Source: Actinomycetes bacterium | GTDB lineage: Bacteria; Actinomycetota; Thermoleophilia; BMS3ABIN01 | Length of the DNA: 64,000 nucleotides | Assembly: GCA_021787475.1 (NCBI GenBank) | Contig: JAJYLW010000014.1 | Location: 1 to 64,000 of the forward strand | Direction of reading: 5' to 3' | Part shown: piece by piece, positions 1 through 11,861 of the stretch | Layout: each line of letters begins with the position of its first letter | Numbering within the stretch: the first letter of the stretch is position 1 | Position numbers and translations under genes: made by a program | Notes under the pieces: model-generated | Told to the model about the DNA's origin: nothing | The model's database searches: none | Seen by the model: only the letters and a program-made list of their open reading frames with translations

Positions 1-74
1 GGCCGCGAAATCGCCCCCCCCAAACCCCGGCAGGTAATCTCAACTTTTGCCAACATTCGTTAACCTGTCCTAAC

Positions 75-103
75 TTGACTTAAGTGACGCCGGCGGCTAG
101 TTT
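75..103 (+). promoter_or_regulatory. Putative sigma70-type promoter of the first gene
   Basis: TTGACT (75-80) and TAGTTT (98-103) are separated by 17 nt, about 105 nt upstream of the start codon. The -35 box is good and the -10 box is weak. A ribosome site (TAGGAG, about 199-204) precedes the ATG at 209. Prediction from sequence only. Confidence 0.4.
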
Positions 104-208
104 AGGCTGGTCGTCGTTTTTGTTTCCCTTCCTGTAAAAAGCCTTGTTTTTTGCTAACCTTTGAAGTGTTAAGGCAGAGACGGGCGTACATTAATTCTAG
201 GAGTAATA

Positions 209-2431
209 ATGAGAAAAGTCTTTTCCCCCCGGGTCCTGTTTGCGCTGCCGGCAACGGCGGCGGCATTCCTGGCGCTGGCAATTTTTCCATCCGTGTCAAT
301 GGCGGCTTCGTGGAACCCCGAACCAAGCGGCACAAACAGTACGCTTGTCGGTGTCAGCTTTGTAGATCAAAACCACGGCTGGGCCGTTGGGGGTAACGTG
401 CCGCTTGTCGGAGGCGGTGGCAGCGGCATTTTCGCCACTTCAAATGGAGGCTCCAGTTGGAGCCCCCAGACAAGCCCCGTATCTGACAGGTTTAACGGCG
501 TCAGCTTTGTCGATCAAAATCATGGCTGGGTGGTCGGCGGAGCCGTAGGCAGCCCGCTCGCCGGCGCCATACTTGCCACGACAAACGGCGGCGCCAGCTG
601 GAGCCTCCAGACAAGTCCGCCCGGCACACCCGATCTTTACAGTGTCAAGTTTGTCGACCAGAGCCACGGCTGGGCGGTGGGAGCCGGCGGCACTATCATT
701 GCCACAACAGACGGCGGCGCTACCTGGACCTCTCAGACAAGCGGCACGACCAACGATCTTTACCGCGTCTTTTTCCTGGGTCAGAACGACGGCTACGCGG
801 TGGGACAAAATGGCACTATCCTTTCCACAACAGACGGCGGCGCCACCTGGACCTCTCAGACAAGCGGCACCAGCAATTTGCTCTACGGCGTCAGCTTCGT
901 GGACCAGAACCGCGGCTGGGCGGTGGGAGCCGGCGGCACCATCCTGCACACTGTAGACGGCGGCGCCGGCTGGAGCCCTCAGGCGAGCGGCACAGCCAAT
1001 GATCTTTACCGCGTCTTTTTCCTGGACCAGTACCACGGCTGGGCCGTGGGACAAAGTGGCACTATCCTGGTCACCACAAACGGCGGCGCCAACTGGAGCC
1101 CTCAGGCAAGCGGCACGGGCAACTGGCTTGCCGACGTCGACTTCACAGACCTGAGCCACGGCTGGATAGTGGGCACCGGCGACACCATCCTGGCCACCAC
1201 GAACACCTCTTACTGGACCTGGTACGATGATGTCGGCGGCAGCAACTGGGTGTTGATCGCCAATCCGGCTTCGGCACCGGGCAGCCTGGTTACCTCCCAG
1301 CTTTCGATTGGCGGCAGGGCCATGAGTCTCGCCGGTTATAATAATGGCGTTGTCGCTCCGGGGCACTCCATTACTCCCATCTTCCCGGGAGTCATGAACG
1401 GCCCGGTAAAAGCCGTCACCTGGGCGCCCGCCGGCGGCATCCTCAGCCAGCGCAGCCTTTGGCCGCACGGAGGCAGCTCCATGGAAGAAGTCAACGGCAC
1501 CGAGCGGGGCCGGCTCTCCAATCATTTCTACTGGACCTGGTACGACATGCAAAGCCCCGGTTACTCTGATTGGGTCCTCGTCTCCAACCCGGGCCAGGAC
1601 CATAATGGCAATCCCCAGGGCACGGTGTCGGCGACGGTCAAGATTGGCGGCGCTGCTGTCTGGTCCGGCGCCATTGCCCCCGGCGGAAGAGTTACTCCTA
1701 CCTTCCCCGGCAGGATGGGCGGCCCCGTGGAGGTCATCTCCAGCGGTGGCGACGTGCTCGCCTCCCAGCGCGTCCTCTCAAATTACGGCACCGCCTTTAA
1801 CGAGGTGCCCGGCATCCCGGCGGCCGAACTTTCCGACCGCTACTTCTGGACCTGGTATGACATGCAGTCGGCCGGAGCCAAGGACTGGGTGCTTGTCGCC
1901 AATCCCAATTCAACAGCAGTGACCGCCCATATCTGGATAGCGGGCCACCAATGGAATGGAACTATCGGTCCAGGCCAGCACGTTACCCCCACCTTCCCGG
2001 GCCTGATTGGCGGCCCGGTGGAGGTCTGGACCGACGGGGGCGCCAAGGTGATCGCCACCCAGCGCTCGATTTTCGGCCCCTCCTTCGAGGAGGTGCCGGG
2101 CCTGGCTGCCTCAACATCAGGCAATTACTACGCGCTTGCCTCTGACTACAACTGGACCTGGTACGACCAGCGGAGCCCCGGCATGACCAACTGGGTGCTT
2201 GTCGCCAATCCCGGGTGGAAGCAGGACGGCAGTCCGCAGGGCACGGTGACGGCCACGGTAAAGATCGGCGGCGTTCCGGTCTGGAGCGGCACAATCGCTC
2301 CCGGCGCGAACAAAACTCCCACTTTCGCGGGAAAGATGGGCGGCCCGGTGGAGGTTAGCGCCAACGGTAATGTCATTGCCTCCCAGCGCGTCCTTTACAA
2401 CGGTTATTTCAATGAGGTGCTGGGGCAATAG
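209..2431 (+). CDS. Secreted Ycf48/BNR-type beta-propeller protein with four C-terminal WTWYD modules
   Basis: 740 aa. The signal peptide (about residues 1-32, ending SMAA) predicts export. Residues about 44-330 hold seven repeats of a blade motif (F-V-D-Q-N-H-G-W-A-V-G followed by T-x-D-G-G-A-T-W), i.e. a seven-bladed propeller like the photosystem assembly factor Ycf48/BNR family. Residues about 333-740 hold four modules of roughly 95-105 aa, each beginning with WTWYD, then WVL(I/V)ANP, a GxVTPTFPG turn, GGPVEV, (A)SQR and ending F(N/E)EV(P/L)G. The same module recurs at 33.4-35.4 kb and 39.0-39.6 kb. No catalytic residues are evident, so a surface binding, adhesion or structural role is only inferred. 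An ATG with an upstream TAGGAG supports the start. Confidence 0.8.
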   Translation: MRKVFSPRVLFALPATAAAFLALAIFPSVSMAASWNPEPSGTNSTLVGVSFVDQNHGWAVGGNVPLVGGGGSGIFATSNGGSSWSPQTSPVSDRFNGVSFVDQNHGWVVGGAVGSPLAGAILATTNGGASWSLQTSPPGTPDLYSVKFVDQSHGWAVGAGGTIIATTDGGATWTSQTSGTTNDLYRVFFLGQNDGYAVGQNGTILSTTDGGATWTSQTSGTSNLLYGVSFVDQNRGWAVGAGGTILHTVDGGAGWSPQASGTANDLYRVFFLDQYHGWAVGQSGTILVTTNGGANWSPQASGTGNWLADVDFTDLSHGWIVGTGDTILATTNTSYWTWYDDVGGSNWVLIANPASAPGSLVTSQLSIGGRAMSLAGYNNGVVAPGHSITPIFPGVMNGPVKAVTWAPAGGILSQRSLWPHGGSSMEEVNGTERGRLSNHFYWTWYDMQSPGYSDWVLVSNPGQDHNGNPQGTVSATVKIGGAAVWSGAIAPGGRVTPTFPGRMGGPVEVISSGGDVLASQRVLSNYGTAFNEVPGIPAAELSDRYFWTWYDMQSAGAKDWVLVANPNSTAVTAHIWIAGHQWNGTIGPGQHVTPTFPGLIGGPVEVWTDGGAKVIATQRSIFGPSFEEVPGLAASTSGNYYALASDYNWTWYDQRSPGMTNWVLVANPGWKQDGSPQGTVTATVKIGGVPVWSGTIAPGANKTPTFAGKMGGPVEVSANGNVIASQRVLYNGYFNEVLGQ

Positions 2432-2436
2432 GCAGA

Positions 2437-2470
2437 CGGTGGATGGTGGATAACACCTGAAACCGAGAAC
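2437..2470 (+). repeat. Heptamer repeat arm after the propeller gene
   Basis: Units GGTGGAT, GGTGGAT, AACACCT, GAAACCG follow the stop codon with a 7-nt period. This is one arm of the dispersed heptamer element; no complementary arm is obvious before the next gene. Confidence 0.6.
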
Positions 2471-2500
2471 ATAAAACAGATCCGCATGACTGTCGGGGCG

Positions 2501-2534
2501 CGGGCCGCAGCGTGCCAAAGCACGCTGCGGCCCG
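2501..2534 (+). terminator. Strong hairpin, possible terminator without U-tract
   Basis: A perfect 15-bp stem (2501-2515 with 2520-2534) closes a CAAA loop about 70 nt after the stop codon of the propeller gene. No T-run follows, so it would be a U-less terminator or an mRNA-stabilising structure. Confidence 0.5.
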
Positions 2535-2866
2535 TATGCTGCGCCCGATGCGGGCATAACGTCCATTAAGGGATAGGGGCCCGCCGGAGGCGCGTCCCCA
2601 TCCCTGTCATTGACATGACGCAACTTTTGTAGGGGAGTACGGCCGTGCTCTCTCGGAGGATTAAGCGGCCCGCACCCGAAGAAGAAAAAGCCGGCAAAAT
2701 GCGGAAATAACAACGCCCGGGCCAAGTTGGCGCTTGCAAATGGCAGGCGGGGCGGATAACCTGTAAAATCGGATTCTGGAATTTGGACCTTGGGTTTTGG
2801 TTCAACCTGGCTTCAGTAGCAGCCCGCGAAGCTTTAAGACCAGTTTCCGCGAGGGGCATGAGGCAA
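2535..2866. other. Intergenic region with further inverted repeats, no gene seen
   Basis: No credible coding frame was found. A second stem can form between AGGGATAGGGG (about 2570-2580) and CCCCATCCCT (about 2597-2606), then GTCATTGACATGAC (2607-2620) and a near-palindrome AGTACGGCCGTGCT (about 2637-2650). These could be folded RNA or decayed repeats. They do not match the riboswitch consensus motifs I know. The last 100 nt contain loose GGA-type words. Confidence 0.35.
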
Positions 2867-3370
2867 ATGGATTCCAGGAAAGCCAAAAAAGAGCATCTTT
2901 CTCCAGTTCAGATCCCCCGCCGCACCGCGCGTCCTTCCTGGGACGAATACTTTTTCCAGATCGCTGAGCAGGTGGCGACGCGCTCGACCTGCATGCGGCG
3001 GCAGGTTGGGGCAGTGCTGGTCAAGGACAAGCGGATACTGTCCACGGGCTATAACGGCGCCCCGCGCGGGATCAGCCATTGCACCGAGGCCGGCTGCCTG
3101 AGGGAGGAGTTGGGCATCCCCTCGGGGGAGCGGCACGAGCTCTGCCGGGCGCTTCACGCAGAGCAAAACGCCATCGTCCAGGCCGCCCTCCACGGCGTCA
3201 AGATCGAAGGGGCGTCGCTTTACTGCACGCACCAACCCTGCTCGCTCTGCGCCAAGATGATTATCAATTCCGGCATCGTGGAAGTTTATTTTAACGAGGG
3301 CTATCCAGATGAGCTGGCGACGTCTTTCTTTGCCGAGGCCGGCGTCAAGCTGCACCGGACGGGTGGTTGA
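2867..3370 (+). CDS. comEB: dCMP deaminase (ComEB/cytidine-deoxycytidylate deaminase family)
   Basis: Deaminates dCMP to dUMP, feeding thymidylate synthesis, with a catalytic zinc. In the 167-aa product the zinc and catalytic motif HAE is at 97-99 and PCSLC at 124-128; between them is the family insert with C and H residues (SHCTEAGC...GERHELC) that binds a second zinc in dCMP deaminases. The open frame extends upstream to 2783, but the family-like N-terminus and a GAGGGG site at 2851-2856 favour the ATG at 2867 (or 2858). Its stop overlaps the next start (TGATG), indicating co-translation with the WecA-like gene. Confidence 0.9.
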   Translation: MDSRKAKKEHLSPVQIPRRTARPSWDEYFFQIAEQVATRSTCMRRQVGAVLVKDKRILSTGYNGAPRGISHCTEAGCLREELGIPSGERHELCRALHAEQNAIVQAALHGVKIEGASLYCTHQPCSLCAKMIINSGIVEVYFNEGYPDELATSFFAEAGVKLHRTGG

Positions 3371-4437
3371 TGGACTTCATCCAGAACCCCCTGGGAGGGA
3401 CGAACATTGCGTTGATGGCGTTTGTGGTCGCGGCCGCCATCGTTTTTATTGTCACGCCCACGGTCGGCTCGATTGCCCGCTTTGTCGGCGCCATGGACGA
3501 GCCCGACTACCGCAAGATCCACGAGGACCCGGTGCCGCGCCTCGGGGGGCTGGCAATATTCTTCGGCTTTATCATCCCGGCGCTTTGGTTCCTGGAGCTG
3601 ACCCCGCAGATGAAAGGCGTGCTTCTCGGCGCTTCCGTCATCACCCTCTTTGGCGCCGTCGATGATTTCCGGCCCACCGGTCCGGCGGTAAAATTTACGG
3701 GGCAGTTCCTGGCGGCGGCTTTCCTGGTTGGCTACGGCGTCCGCATCGATTATCTGACCCTGCCGATGGTTGGCGTCATCAACCTGGGCGCCTCGCTGGC
3801 GATATTGCTAACGCTGATATGGGTAGTCACCCTGATCAATATTGTCAACTTTATTGACGGCATGGACGGCCTTGCCGCCGGCGTCTGCAGCATCGCTGCC
3901 GGCACTTTTGCCGTGATCGCCATCTCCCTCGGCCGTCCCGGCGCCGGGATCCTGGCGGCGATCCTTGCCGGCACGACGCTCGGCTTCCTGCGTCACAATT
4001 TTTTCCCGGCCAAGATTTTTATGGGCGATTCCGGCTCGATGCTGCTCGGCTTCCTGCTGGCGGCGGTCACGGTGCACGGCGTGCTCAAGAGCATCGCCGC
4101 CGTCACCCTGATCATACCGCTGCTCATCCTCGGCGTCCCCATCTTTGACCTTTCCTTCGCCATCCTCAGGCGCATCAAGAACAAGCGGTCGATCTTCAGA
4201 CCCGACCGCGGCCACCTGCACCATCGGCTTTTCAACATCGGCTTTACCCAGCGCAAGGCGGTGCTGATCCTTTACGCTTGGTGCACGCTGATGAGTTCGC
4301 TCGCGCTTTCGATGCGGTTCGCGCCCGGCTTTATCACGGTGATATTAGCAGGCCTGGCCATAGGGGTCAGTTTGTATCTGGTTTACTTATTGGAAATATT
4401 AAAAATCAGGACTAGACGCAGCCCCCGCTTAAGGTGA
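3370..4437 (+). CDS. wecA: Undecaprenyl-phosphate GlcNAc-1-phosphate transferase (WecA/TagO family)
   Basis: 355-aa polytopic membrane enzyme of the MraY/WecA/TagO family. It transfers a UDP-linked HexNAc-1-phosphate to undecaprenyl phosphate to start teichoic acid, arabinogalactan-linker or other wall glycan synthesis. Motifs are in family order: VDDFRPTGP near 97-105, NFIDGMDG at 150-157, MGDSGS at 218-223 and the cytoplasmic DRGHLHHRL near 281-289 that distinguishes WecA/TagO from MraY. About ten hydrophobic segments are visible. The ATG overlaps the comEB stop by one base; an in-frame TTG lies one codon upstream. The sugar specificity is not readable from sequence. Confidence 0.9.
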   Translation: MDFIQNPLGGTNIALMAFVVAAAIVFIVTPTVGSIARFVGAMDEPDYRKIHEDPVPRLGGLAIFFGFIIPALWFLELTPQMKGVLLGASVITLFGAVDDFRPTGPAVKFTGQFLAAAFLVGYGVRIDYLTLPMVGVINLGASLAILLTLIWVVTLINIVNFIDGMDGLAAGVCSIAAGTFAVIAISLGRPGAGILAAILAGTTLGFLRHNFFPAKIFMGDSGSMLLGFLLAAVTVHGVLKSIAAVTLIIPLLILGVPIFDLSFAILRRIKNKRSIFRPDRGHLHHRLFNIGFTQRKAVLILYAWCTLMSSLALSMRFAPGFITVILAGLAIGVSLYLVYLLEILKIRTRRSPRLR

Positions 4438-4459
4438 TATTATTTCAAGATTGTTACTC

Positions 4460-4489
4460 TTGTAGCGATTATACCTGTAATGGTATACT
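4460..4489 (+). promoter_or_regulatory. Putative promoter of the atp operon
   Basis: TTGTAG (4460-4465) and TATACT (4484-4489) are 18 nt apart, 15 nt before the first atp-associated start codon. This is the only promoter-like pair between wecA and the atp genes. Confidence 0.45.
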
Positions 4490-4504
4490 GACGCGGTTTA
4501 TTAT

Positions 4505-4717
4505 TTGCCTCCTAGGAAGGCGAAACCAAAAGGTCGCCGGGTCAACTTCGCCAGTTGGGAATGGGTGGCTCTTTACCTGCTTGGCGGGGTTCTGTTAGGC
4601 ACCGCCTGCGGACTGGGGCTGGATCACTTTTTAAAGACCACCCCGCTTTTTTTAATCCTGGGCGTCTTTGGCGGCTTTGCCGCCGGTCTTTACGGGATTT
4701 ACAAGACTGTTCTCTGA
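4505..4717 (+). CDS. atpZ: AtpZ/AtpI-family small membrane protein
   Basis: 70 aa with a basic N-terminus (KAKPKGRR) and two transmembrane helices (about 20-42 and 47-67) with the G-rich pattern of the ATPase_gene1 (AtpZ) family. Family members sit at the head of atp operons and are linked to Mg2+ handling or Fo assembly. The start is a TTG with no clear ribosome site; no ATG or GTG lies in frame before the first helix. Confidence 0.7.
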   Translation: MPPRKAKPKGRRVNFASWEWVALYLLGGVLLGTACGLGLDHFLKTTPLFLILGVFGGFAAGLYGIYKTVL

Positions 4718-4747
4718 CGGACGGCCCGGCGGGTTTTTTCCCGGCAG

Positions 4748-4799
4748 ACAGCGGCGAGGGGCGCCGCTGTTGCCGACCGGGCGGTGAAGCAGCCGCCCG
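4748..4799 (+). promoter_or_regulatory. Tandem hairpins between atpZ and atpI
   Basis: ACAGCGGCG (4748-4756) pairs with CGCCGCTGT (4762-4770) over a 5-nt loop, and CGGGCGG (4778-4784) pairs with CCGCCCG (4793-4799). They lie in the 133-nt atpZ-atpI gap and have no U-tract, so an mRNA processing or stability role is more likely than termination. Confidence 0.4.
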
Positions 4800-4850
4800 A
4801 GCCAACCCCCGCGTTGTCATCTTAAAGCCGTAAAAAAGGATCTTTGATAT

Positions 4851-5237
4851 ATGATAGGAAAATTGGCAACATTGATGACGGCAGTTATTGCGGTTGGCCT
4901 GCTGCTGGGGCTTGCCGTCAGGCCCCTGCTGGCGCCCTGGGCGCTGGCGGCGGCGGTCTTCATCCTTAACTACGGGCTGTCGCTGCCGTTCATGCCAATG
5001 ATCGGGCGGCTCAGCGCCGCGGCCGCTGCCGGCCTGGCCATGATCAGCTTCCTCATCCGCTTCGGGCTCATCGGCCTCGGCCTGCTGCTGGTGGCGTTGG
5101 CGCTGCCGCACTATTTTGTCTCGACGGCTGTTTGTTTCCTCGTTATTTATACCGCTTTCCTGGGCCTGGAGATCATCGTGGGCCTAAGAGGCCGGACCGG
5201 CTTCGGGCGGGAGGTGAAGCGTGAGCGGGCAGCTTAA
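4851..5237 (+). CDS. atpI: ATP synthase subunit I (AtpI-like)
   Basis: 128-aa protein that is almost wholly hydrophobic, with four predicted membrane helices and a short basic C-terminal tail. Position directly upstream of atpB and size match AtpI, an assembly factor thought to help form the c-ring. ATG with an AAAAAAGGA site 10-15 nt upstream. The 3' end overlaps atpB by 17 nt, implying translational coupling. Identification rests on size, topology and position rather than a strong motif. Confidence 0.75.
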   Translation: MIGKLATLMTAVIAVGLLLGLAVRPLLAPWALAAAVFILNYGLSLPFMPMIGRLSAAAAAGLAMISFLIRFGLIGLGLLLVALALPHYFVSTAVCFLVIYTAFLGLEIIVGLRGRTGFGREVKRERAA

Positions 5238-6048
5238 TCCTGCCGAGGATTTCACCCAGGTGCTGCAGCCGCTTGACATTGGCGGCCACAAGCTGTCTTT
5301 TCAGCTTGGTCCCCTGGACATGTCCATTAACCGGGTGGTTGTTTACCTGTTCCTGGCCGCGGTGGCCACGGCGGTTATCTGCATCGGCCTCTCCAAAGTC
5401 GCCCGCATGCTGCCGGGCCGCAAGCAGGCAGCCTGGGAAGGGCTGTACGAGTACGTGCGCGACATCCTGGTGGGAGCAGTCATGCCGGGCGGCGCGGCGG
5501 CATCCTGGTTCCCTTACATCGCCTCCCTGTTCCTGTTCATCATGATCAGCAACCTGATGGGGTTGATCCCGCTGCCGTTCGACCTGGCCGCCGGCTTCCA
5601 CAATATCCCCGAGTTCAAAACATATTCCGCCACTGCCAACATCAACGTCACCGTCGCCCTGGCGCTGCTGACGTTTGTGCTGACGCACTACGCCGGCATG
5701 CGGGCCAATGGCGTGTTAAAGTATTTCAAGGGCTGGATGCCGTCCACGGCCCCGCCCGTGCTTAAACAGGTGCTCTTCGGCCTGCACGGCATCAGCGAGA
5801 TCTTCCGCATTGTCTCGCTCTCTGTCCGTCTCTTTGCCAATATGGCCTCCGGTGAGCTCGTGCGAATGGTCTTCTACACCATGATCCTGTTGATCCAGAG
5901 CTGGGCCATCGCCGTGCTGATTCTGCCGATGGAGGTCAGCGTCATTGTCGTCAGCGCTTTTGAGATATTTGTCGCCTTGATCCAAGCGTATATCTTTGCC
6001 ATTCTCTCCGCCGTTTACATCGGTGGGGCAATCCATCAGGAGCACTAA
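5221..6048 (+). CDS. atpB: F1Fo ATP synthase subunit a
   Basis: 275-aa integral Fo subunit providing the two half-channels for ion translocation. The diagnostic segment SVRLFANM carries the essential arginine (R203), and the GELVRM stretch follows. Five to six membrane helices are visible. The GTG start has a strong GGGAGGTGA site inside the end of atpI. Downstream, heptamer repeats separate it from atpE. Confidence 0.95.
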   Translation: MSGQLNPAEDFTQVLQPLDIGGHKLSFQLGPLDMSINRVVVYLFLAAVATAVICIGLSKVARMLPGRKQAAWEGLYEYVRDILVGAVMPGGAAASWFPYIASLFLFIMISNLMGLIPLPFDLAAGFHNIPEFKTYSATANINVTVALALLTFVLTHYAGMRANGVLKYFKGWMPSTAPPVLKQVLFGLHGISEIFRIVSLSVRLFANMASGELVRMVFYTMILLIQSWAIAVLILPMEVSVIVVSAFEIFVALIQAYIFAILSAVYIGGAIHQEH

Positions 6049-6179
6049 AAGCGGACATTGGACATTAGACTCTGGACATTGGACAAATGCCGTAATAAAA
6101 ATGCAGTTTAAACTGCAAACCATAATATCCGGGTTTTGGTGTTTATCCAATGTCAAAAATCGAACATCTAACGTCTGGT
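6049..6179 (+). repeat. Paired heptamer repeat element, atpB-atpE spacer
   Basis: After the atpB stop: AAAAGC then units GGACATT, GGACATT, AGACTCT, GGACATT (period 7). Before atpE: the complementary words TTATCCA, ATGTC and AACATCT, AACGTCT. The inner edge GGGTTTTGGTGTTTATCC (about 6130-6148) is the reverse complement of the GGATAAACACC edge seen elsewhere. A perfect 16-bp palindrome lies between the arms. Confidence 0.7.
6102..6117. promoter_or_regulatory. Perfect 16-bp palindrome before atpE
   Basis: TGCAGTTTAAACTGCA reads identically on both strands. It sits in the centre of the repeat element in the atpB-atpE spacer. It could be a protein-binding site or simply the tip of the folded element. 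Confidence 0.4.
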
Positions 6180-6196
6180 TACTGAAAGGAGGTTGA

Positions 6197-6433
<237 letters not shown>

Positions 6434-6509
6434 GAAGGTTCCGGGCGTGGCGCTTTTCTGATTCCGGCGCCACTCCCGCCTTGACGCTTTAGGAGGTGCT
6501 TCTGGCACA

Positions 6510-7016
6510 ATGCTGAACATACAACCCGGACTGATGATATACACCCTGATCACCTTCGGGATCCTCCTGTGGGTGCTGAAACGGTATGCATTCGGTCCAC
6601 TGCAAAAGATCATCGACCAGCGCCGCGACGCGATTGAGTCGAGCATCAGGGCGGCGGAAGAGACGCGGAGCGAGGCCGACCGGCTGCTGGCCGAATACCG
6701 GCAGAGCATCGCCGACGCCAAGAACGAGGCCGAGGACATCATTGAGCGGGCCCGCAAAGTGGGTGAGGACCAGAAGGCCGAGATTATCGGCGAGGCCCAC
6801 GCGCATGCGCAGAAAGAGGTCGAAAGCGCCCGCGGCCAGATCCAGCGCGAGACCCGCAAGGCTGTGCAGGAGATCAAGGACCAGGTAGCGGATCTGACCA
6901 TCATGGCCGCCGGCAAGGTGGCAGGCAAGGCGATCACGAAGGAAGATCACCTGCGCCTCGTTGACGAGGCGATGGCGGAAGTTGATTTCGATCAGCTGGC
7001 AGCGGGAGGGCAGTAG
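6510..7016 (+). CDS. atpF: F1Fo ATP synthase subunit b
   Basis: 168-aa peripheral stalk subunit. One N-terminal membrane helix (about 7-25, ending in WVLKRYAFGPL, family-typical) is followed by a long charged, heptad-rich helix that forms the dimeric stator. AGGAGG lies 11-17 nt upstream of the ATG. Only three nucleotides separate its stop from atpH. Confidence 0.95.
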   Translation: MLNIQPGLMIYTLITFGILLWVLKRYAFGPLQKIIDQRRDAIESSIRAAEETRSEADRLLAEYRQSIADAKNEAEDIIERARKVGEDQKAEIIGEAHAHAQKEVESARGQIQRETRKAVQEIKDQVADLTIMAAGKVAGKAITKEDHLRLVDEAMAEVDFDQLAAGGQ

Positions 7017-7019
7017 GGC

Positions 7020-7556
7020 TTGGCCGACACGCGGATAGCAAACGTTTACGCCCGAGCCCTTTTCGAAGCCGCTGAGGACGCGGGCACGCTTGAGGCTACT
7101 GGCGCCGACCTGGCAGCCTTCGTGGCCGCCATGCGCGGATCCCGCGACCTGACCGCGGTGCTTTACAATCCCAAGATCAGCTCGGGGAAGAAGAAGCAAA
7201 TCGTCGCCGAGCTGACGGAAGACGGAGACCGGATTTTTATCAACGGGCTCAACCTCTTGATGGACAAGCTGCACGCCGATTTGATCCCGGACGTCCAGGC
7301 GGGCTTTGCCGGCCTGCTCCGGAAGGCGAACAAGGTTATCGAAGTTGAGATTGTCTCGGCCGTTGATCTGCCGGAAGGAACCAGGGCAAAGATAAGAAGC
7401 CGGATCGAGGCGGCGACCGGCAAAAAGATCGAGATGAAAGCGACCGTGAGCAAGGACATCATCGGCGGGCTGATCCTCAAGGTTGGCGACCTGATTGTGG
7501 ACGACAGCCTGAAGGCAAAGCTGGCGCAGTTGCGCGGCAGGCTTGTCCAGGCGTGA
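7020..7556 (+). CDS. atpH: F1Fo ATP synthase subunit delta
   Basis: 178-aa OSCP/delta subunit linking the stator stalk to the top of F1. The N-terminus ADTRIANVYARALFEAA is family-typical, as is the C-terminal GGLILKVGDLIVDDSLKAKL. The start is TTG, placed just after the atpF stop with a GGGAGGG site in the atpF 3' end. Confidence 0.93.
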   Translation: MADTRIANVYARALFEAAEDAGTLEATGADLAAFVAAMRGSRDLTAVLYNPKISSGKKKQIVAELTEDGDRIFINGLNLLMDKLHADLIPDVQAGFAGLLRKANKVIEVEIVSAVDLPEGTRAKIRSRIEAATGKKIEMKATVSKDIIGGLILKVGDLIVDDSLKAKLAQLRGRLVQA

Positions 7557-7674
7557 TTAGGCTTTTCGGACATGATAAGCGAGCGCAGCGAGCACCGTGT
7601 CCCCGGTCAAAGAGGATTTTAAGCATGATAAACGAGGATTCGCATCGTTTCATGGAACTAACTGGAGGAATGTT

Positions 7675-9243
<1,569 letters not shown>

Positions 9244-9310
9244 TATAAAAAAAACAAACCGTCAAGGAAACATATGAGTCAATTTTTTTGTGAAGAGGCG
9301 TTGGATTCGA

Positions 9311-9336
9311 AATCCACCATCAACCATCCACCATTC
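9311..9336 (+). repeat. Heptamer repeat arm before atpG
   Basis: Units TCCACCA, TCAACCA, TCCACCA, TTC run to 7 nt before the atpG TTG. No complementary arm follows atpA. The spacer has no ribosome site. Confidence 0.6.
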
Positions 9337-9342
9337 TGATTT

Positions 9343-10236
9343 TTGGCCGCTTTTAGGGACATAGCACGCCGGATCAATTCGGTCAAAAATACGCGCAAGA
9401 CGACCAAGGCGATGGAAATGGTGGCCGCTGCCCGCCTGCGCCGCGCCCAGGCGCGGATCGAGGCGCTCAGGCCCTACGCCGAGCGAATGATGGAGCTGAT
9501 GCAGGAAGTGGCCAGGCGCGCCGAGGGCGGCGAGCGGTATCCGCTGCTTGACGTCCATGACGAGGAGAAGTGCGTCGCCATCGTTATGCTCACCGGCGAC
9601 CGCGGCCTCGCCGGCGCTTTTAACGCCAATATCATCCGGCATTCGCTTGCTATTCACGATCAGGCGCGGGCCGGGGGCAAGGAGGTGGTCTGGGCGGCGA
9701 TTGGCCGCAAGGGCGTGGGAACGATGCGCTTCCGCGGCTTTGATGTCAGGGAGGCGATCACCGGCATCACCGACCGGCCCAAGTTCACCGACGCCGAGGA
9801 CATTGCCCACCGGATCGTGCGTTTGTACATTGCCGGGAATGTGGACCGGGTCTACCTGGTCTACAACCACTTCAAATCTCCGATGGAGCAACTCGTGACC
9901 GAGGAAGTGATCCTGCCGCTGGGTGAGGAAGTCGTCACCACCGAGCCGGAAGTCTCCGACGAGGAGCGCAAGCTCCAGGGCGATTTCATTTACGAGCCCA
10001 GCGCCGGCGCCATCCTCCAGGGGCTGCTCCCCAGCTATGTTGACAACGTCATCTACCGCGCCCTGCTGGAATCCACCGCTTCCGAGCACGGCGCCCGCAT
10101 GACGGCGATGCGAAACGCCTCCGAAAACGCGGAGGAGATGATTGGAAAGCTCACCCTGGCGATGAACAAGGCCCGCCAGGCGGCGATCACCCAGGACATC
10201 CTCGAAGTGGTGGCGGGGGCGGAAGCATTGGGATAA
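9343..10236 (+). CDS. atpG: F1Fo ATP synthase subunit gamma
   Basis: 297-aa central rotor shaft. The N-terminal RRINSVKNTRKTTKAMEMVA and the C-terminal ASENAEEMIGKLTLAMNKAR helices that form the coiled coil are both present. The TTG start is set by an in-frame TGA at 9337-9339, six nucleotides before it. It has no Shine-Dalgarno sequence; a TCCACCA repeat abuts it instead, so initiation may depend on the repeat or on coupling. Confidence 0.93.
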   Translation: MAAFRDIARRINSVKNTRKTTKAMEMVAAARLRRAQARIEALRPYAERMMELMQEVARRAEGGERYPLLDVHDEEKCVAIVMLTGDRGLAGAFNANIIRHSLAIHDQARAGGKEVVWAAIGRKGVGTMRFRGFDVREAITGITDRPKFTDAEDIAHRIVRLYIAGNVDRVYLVYNHFKSPMEQLVTEEVILPLGEEVVTTEPEVSDEERKLQGDFIYEPSAGAILQGLLPSYVDNVIYRALLESTASEHGARMTAMRNASENAEEMIGKLTLAMNKARQAAITQDILEVVAGAEALG

Positions 10237-10237
10237 A

Positions 10238-10304
10238 CGCGTTTCGCGTTTCGTGTTTGGCGTTGAACCTGGAATTTTATCAACGCGAAACGCCAAACGA
10301 AAAC
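10238..10304 (+). repeat. Paired heptamer repeat, atpG-atpD spacer
   Basis: Units CGCGTTT, CGCGTTT, CGTGTTT, GGCGTTG directly after the stop face the complementary words CAACGCG, AAACGCC, AAACGAA about 16 nt later. The arms can fold into an imperfect hairpin of about 24 bp. Confidence 0.65.
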
Positions 10305-10333
10305 ATTGCAAATGAAAACTTTAATAGCTGTAA

Positions 10334-11827
<1,494 letters not shown>

Positions 11828-11861
11828 AGTTGAGTTCCCGGGAAGGAAGTAGCGGGCTGGT

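Noticed and set aside
440-1603. Long minus-strand open frame opposite the propeller gene
   Set aside because: It is a shadow of a highly repetitive GC-rich coding sequence; its predicted protein has no recognisable features, while the plus frame has a signal peptide and clear domains.
2783-2866. N-terminal extension of the dCMP deaminase
   Set aside because: The 28 extra codons show no family similarity and lack a ribosome site; ATG 2867 has one.
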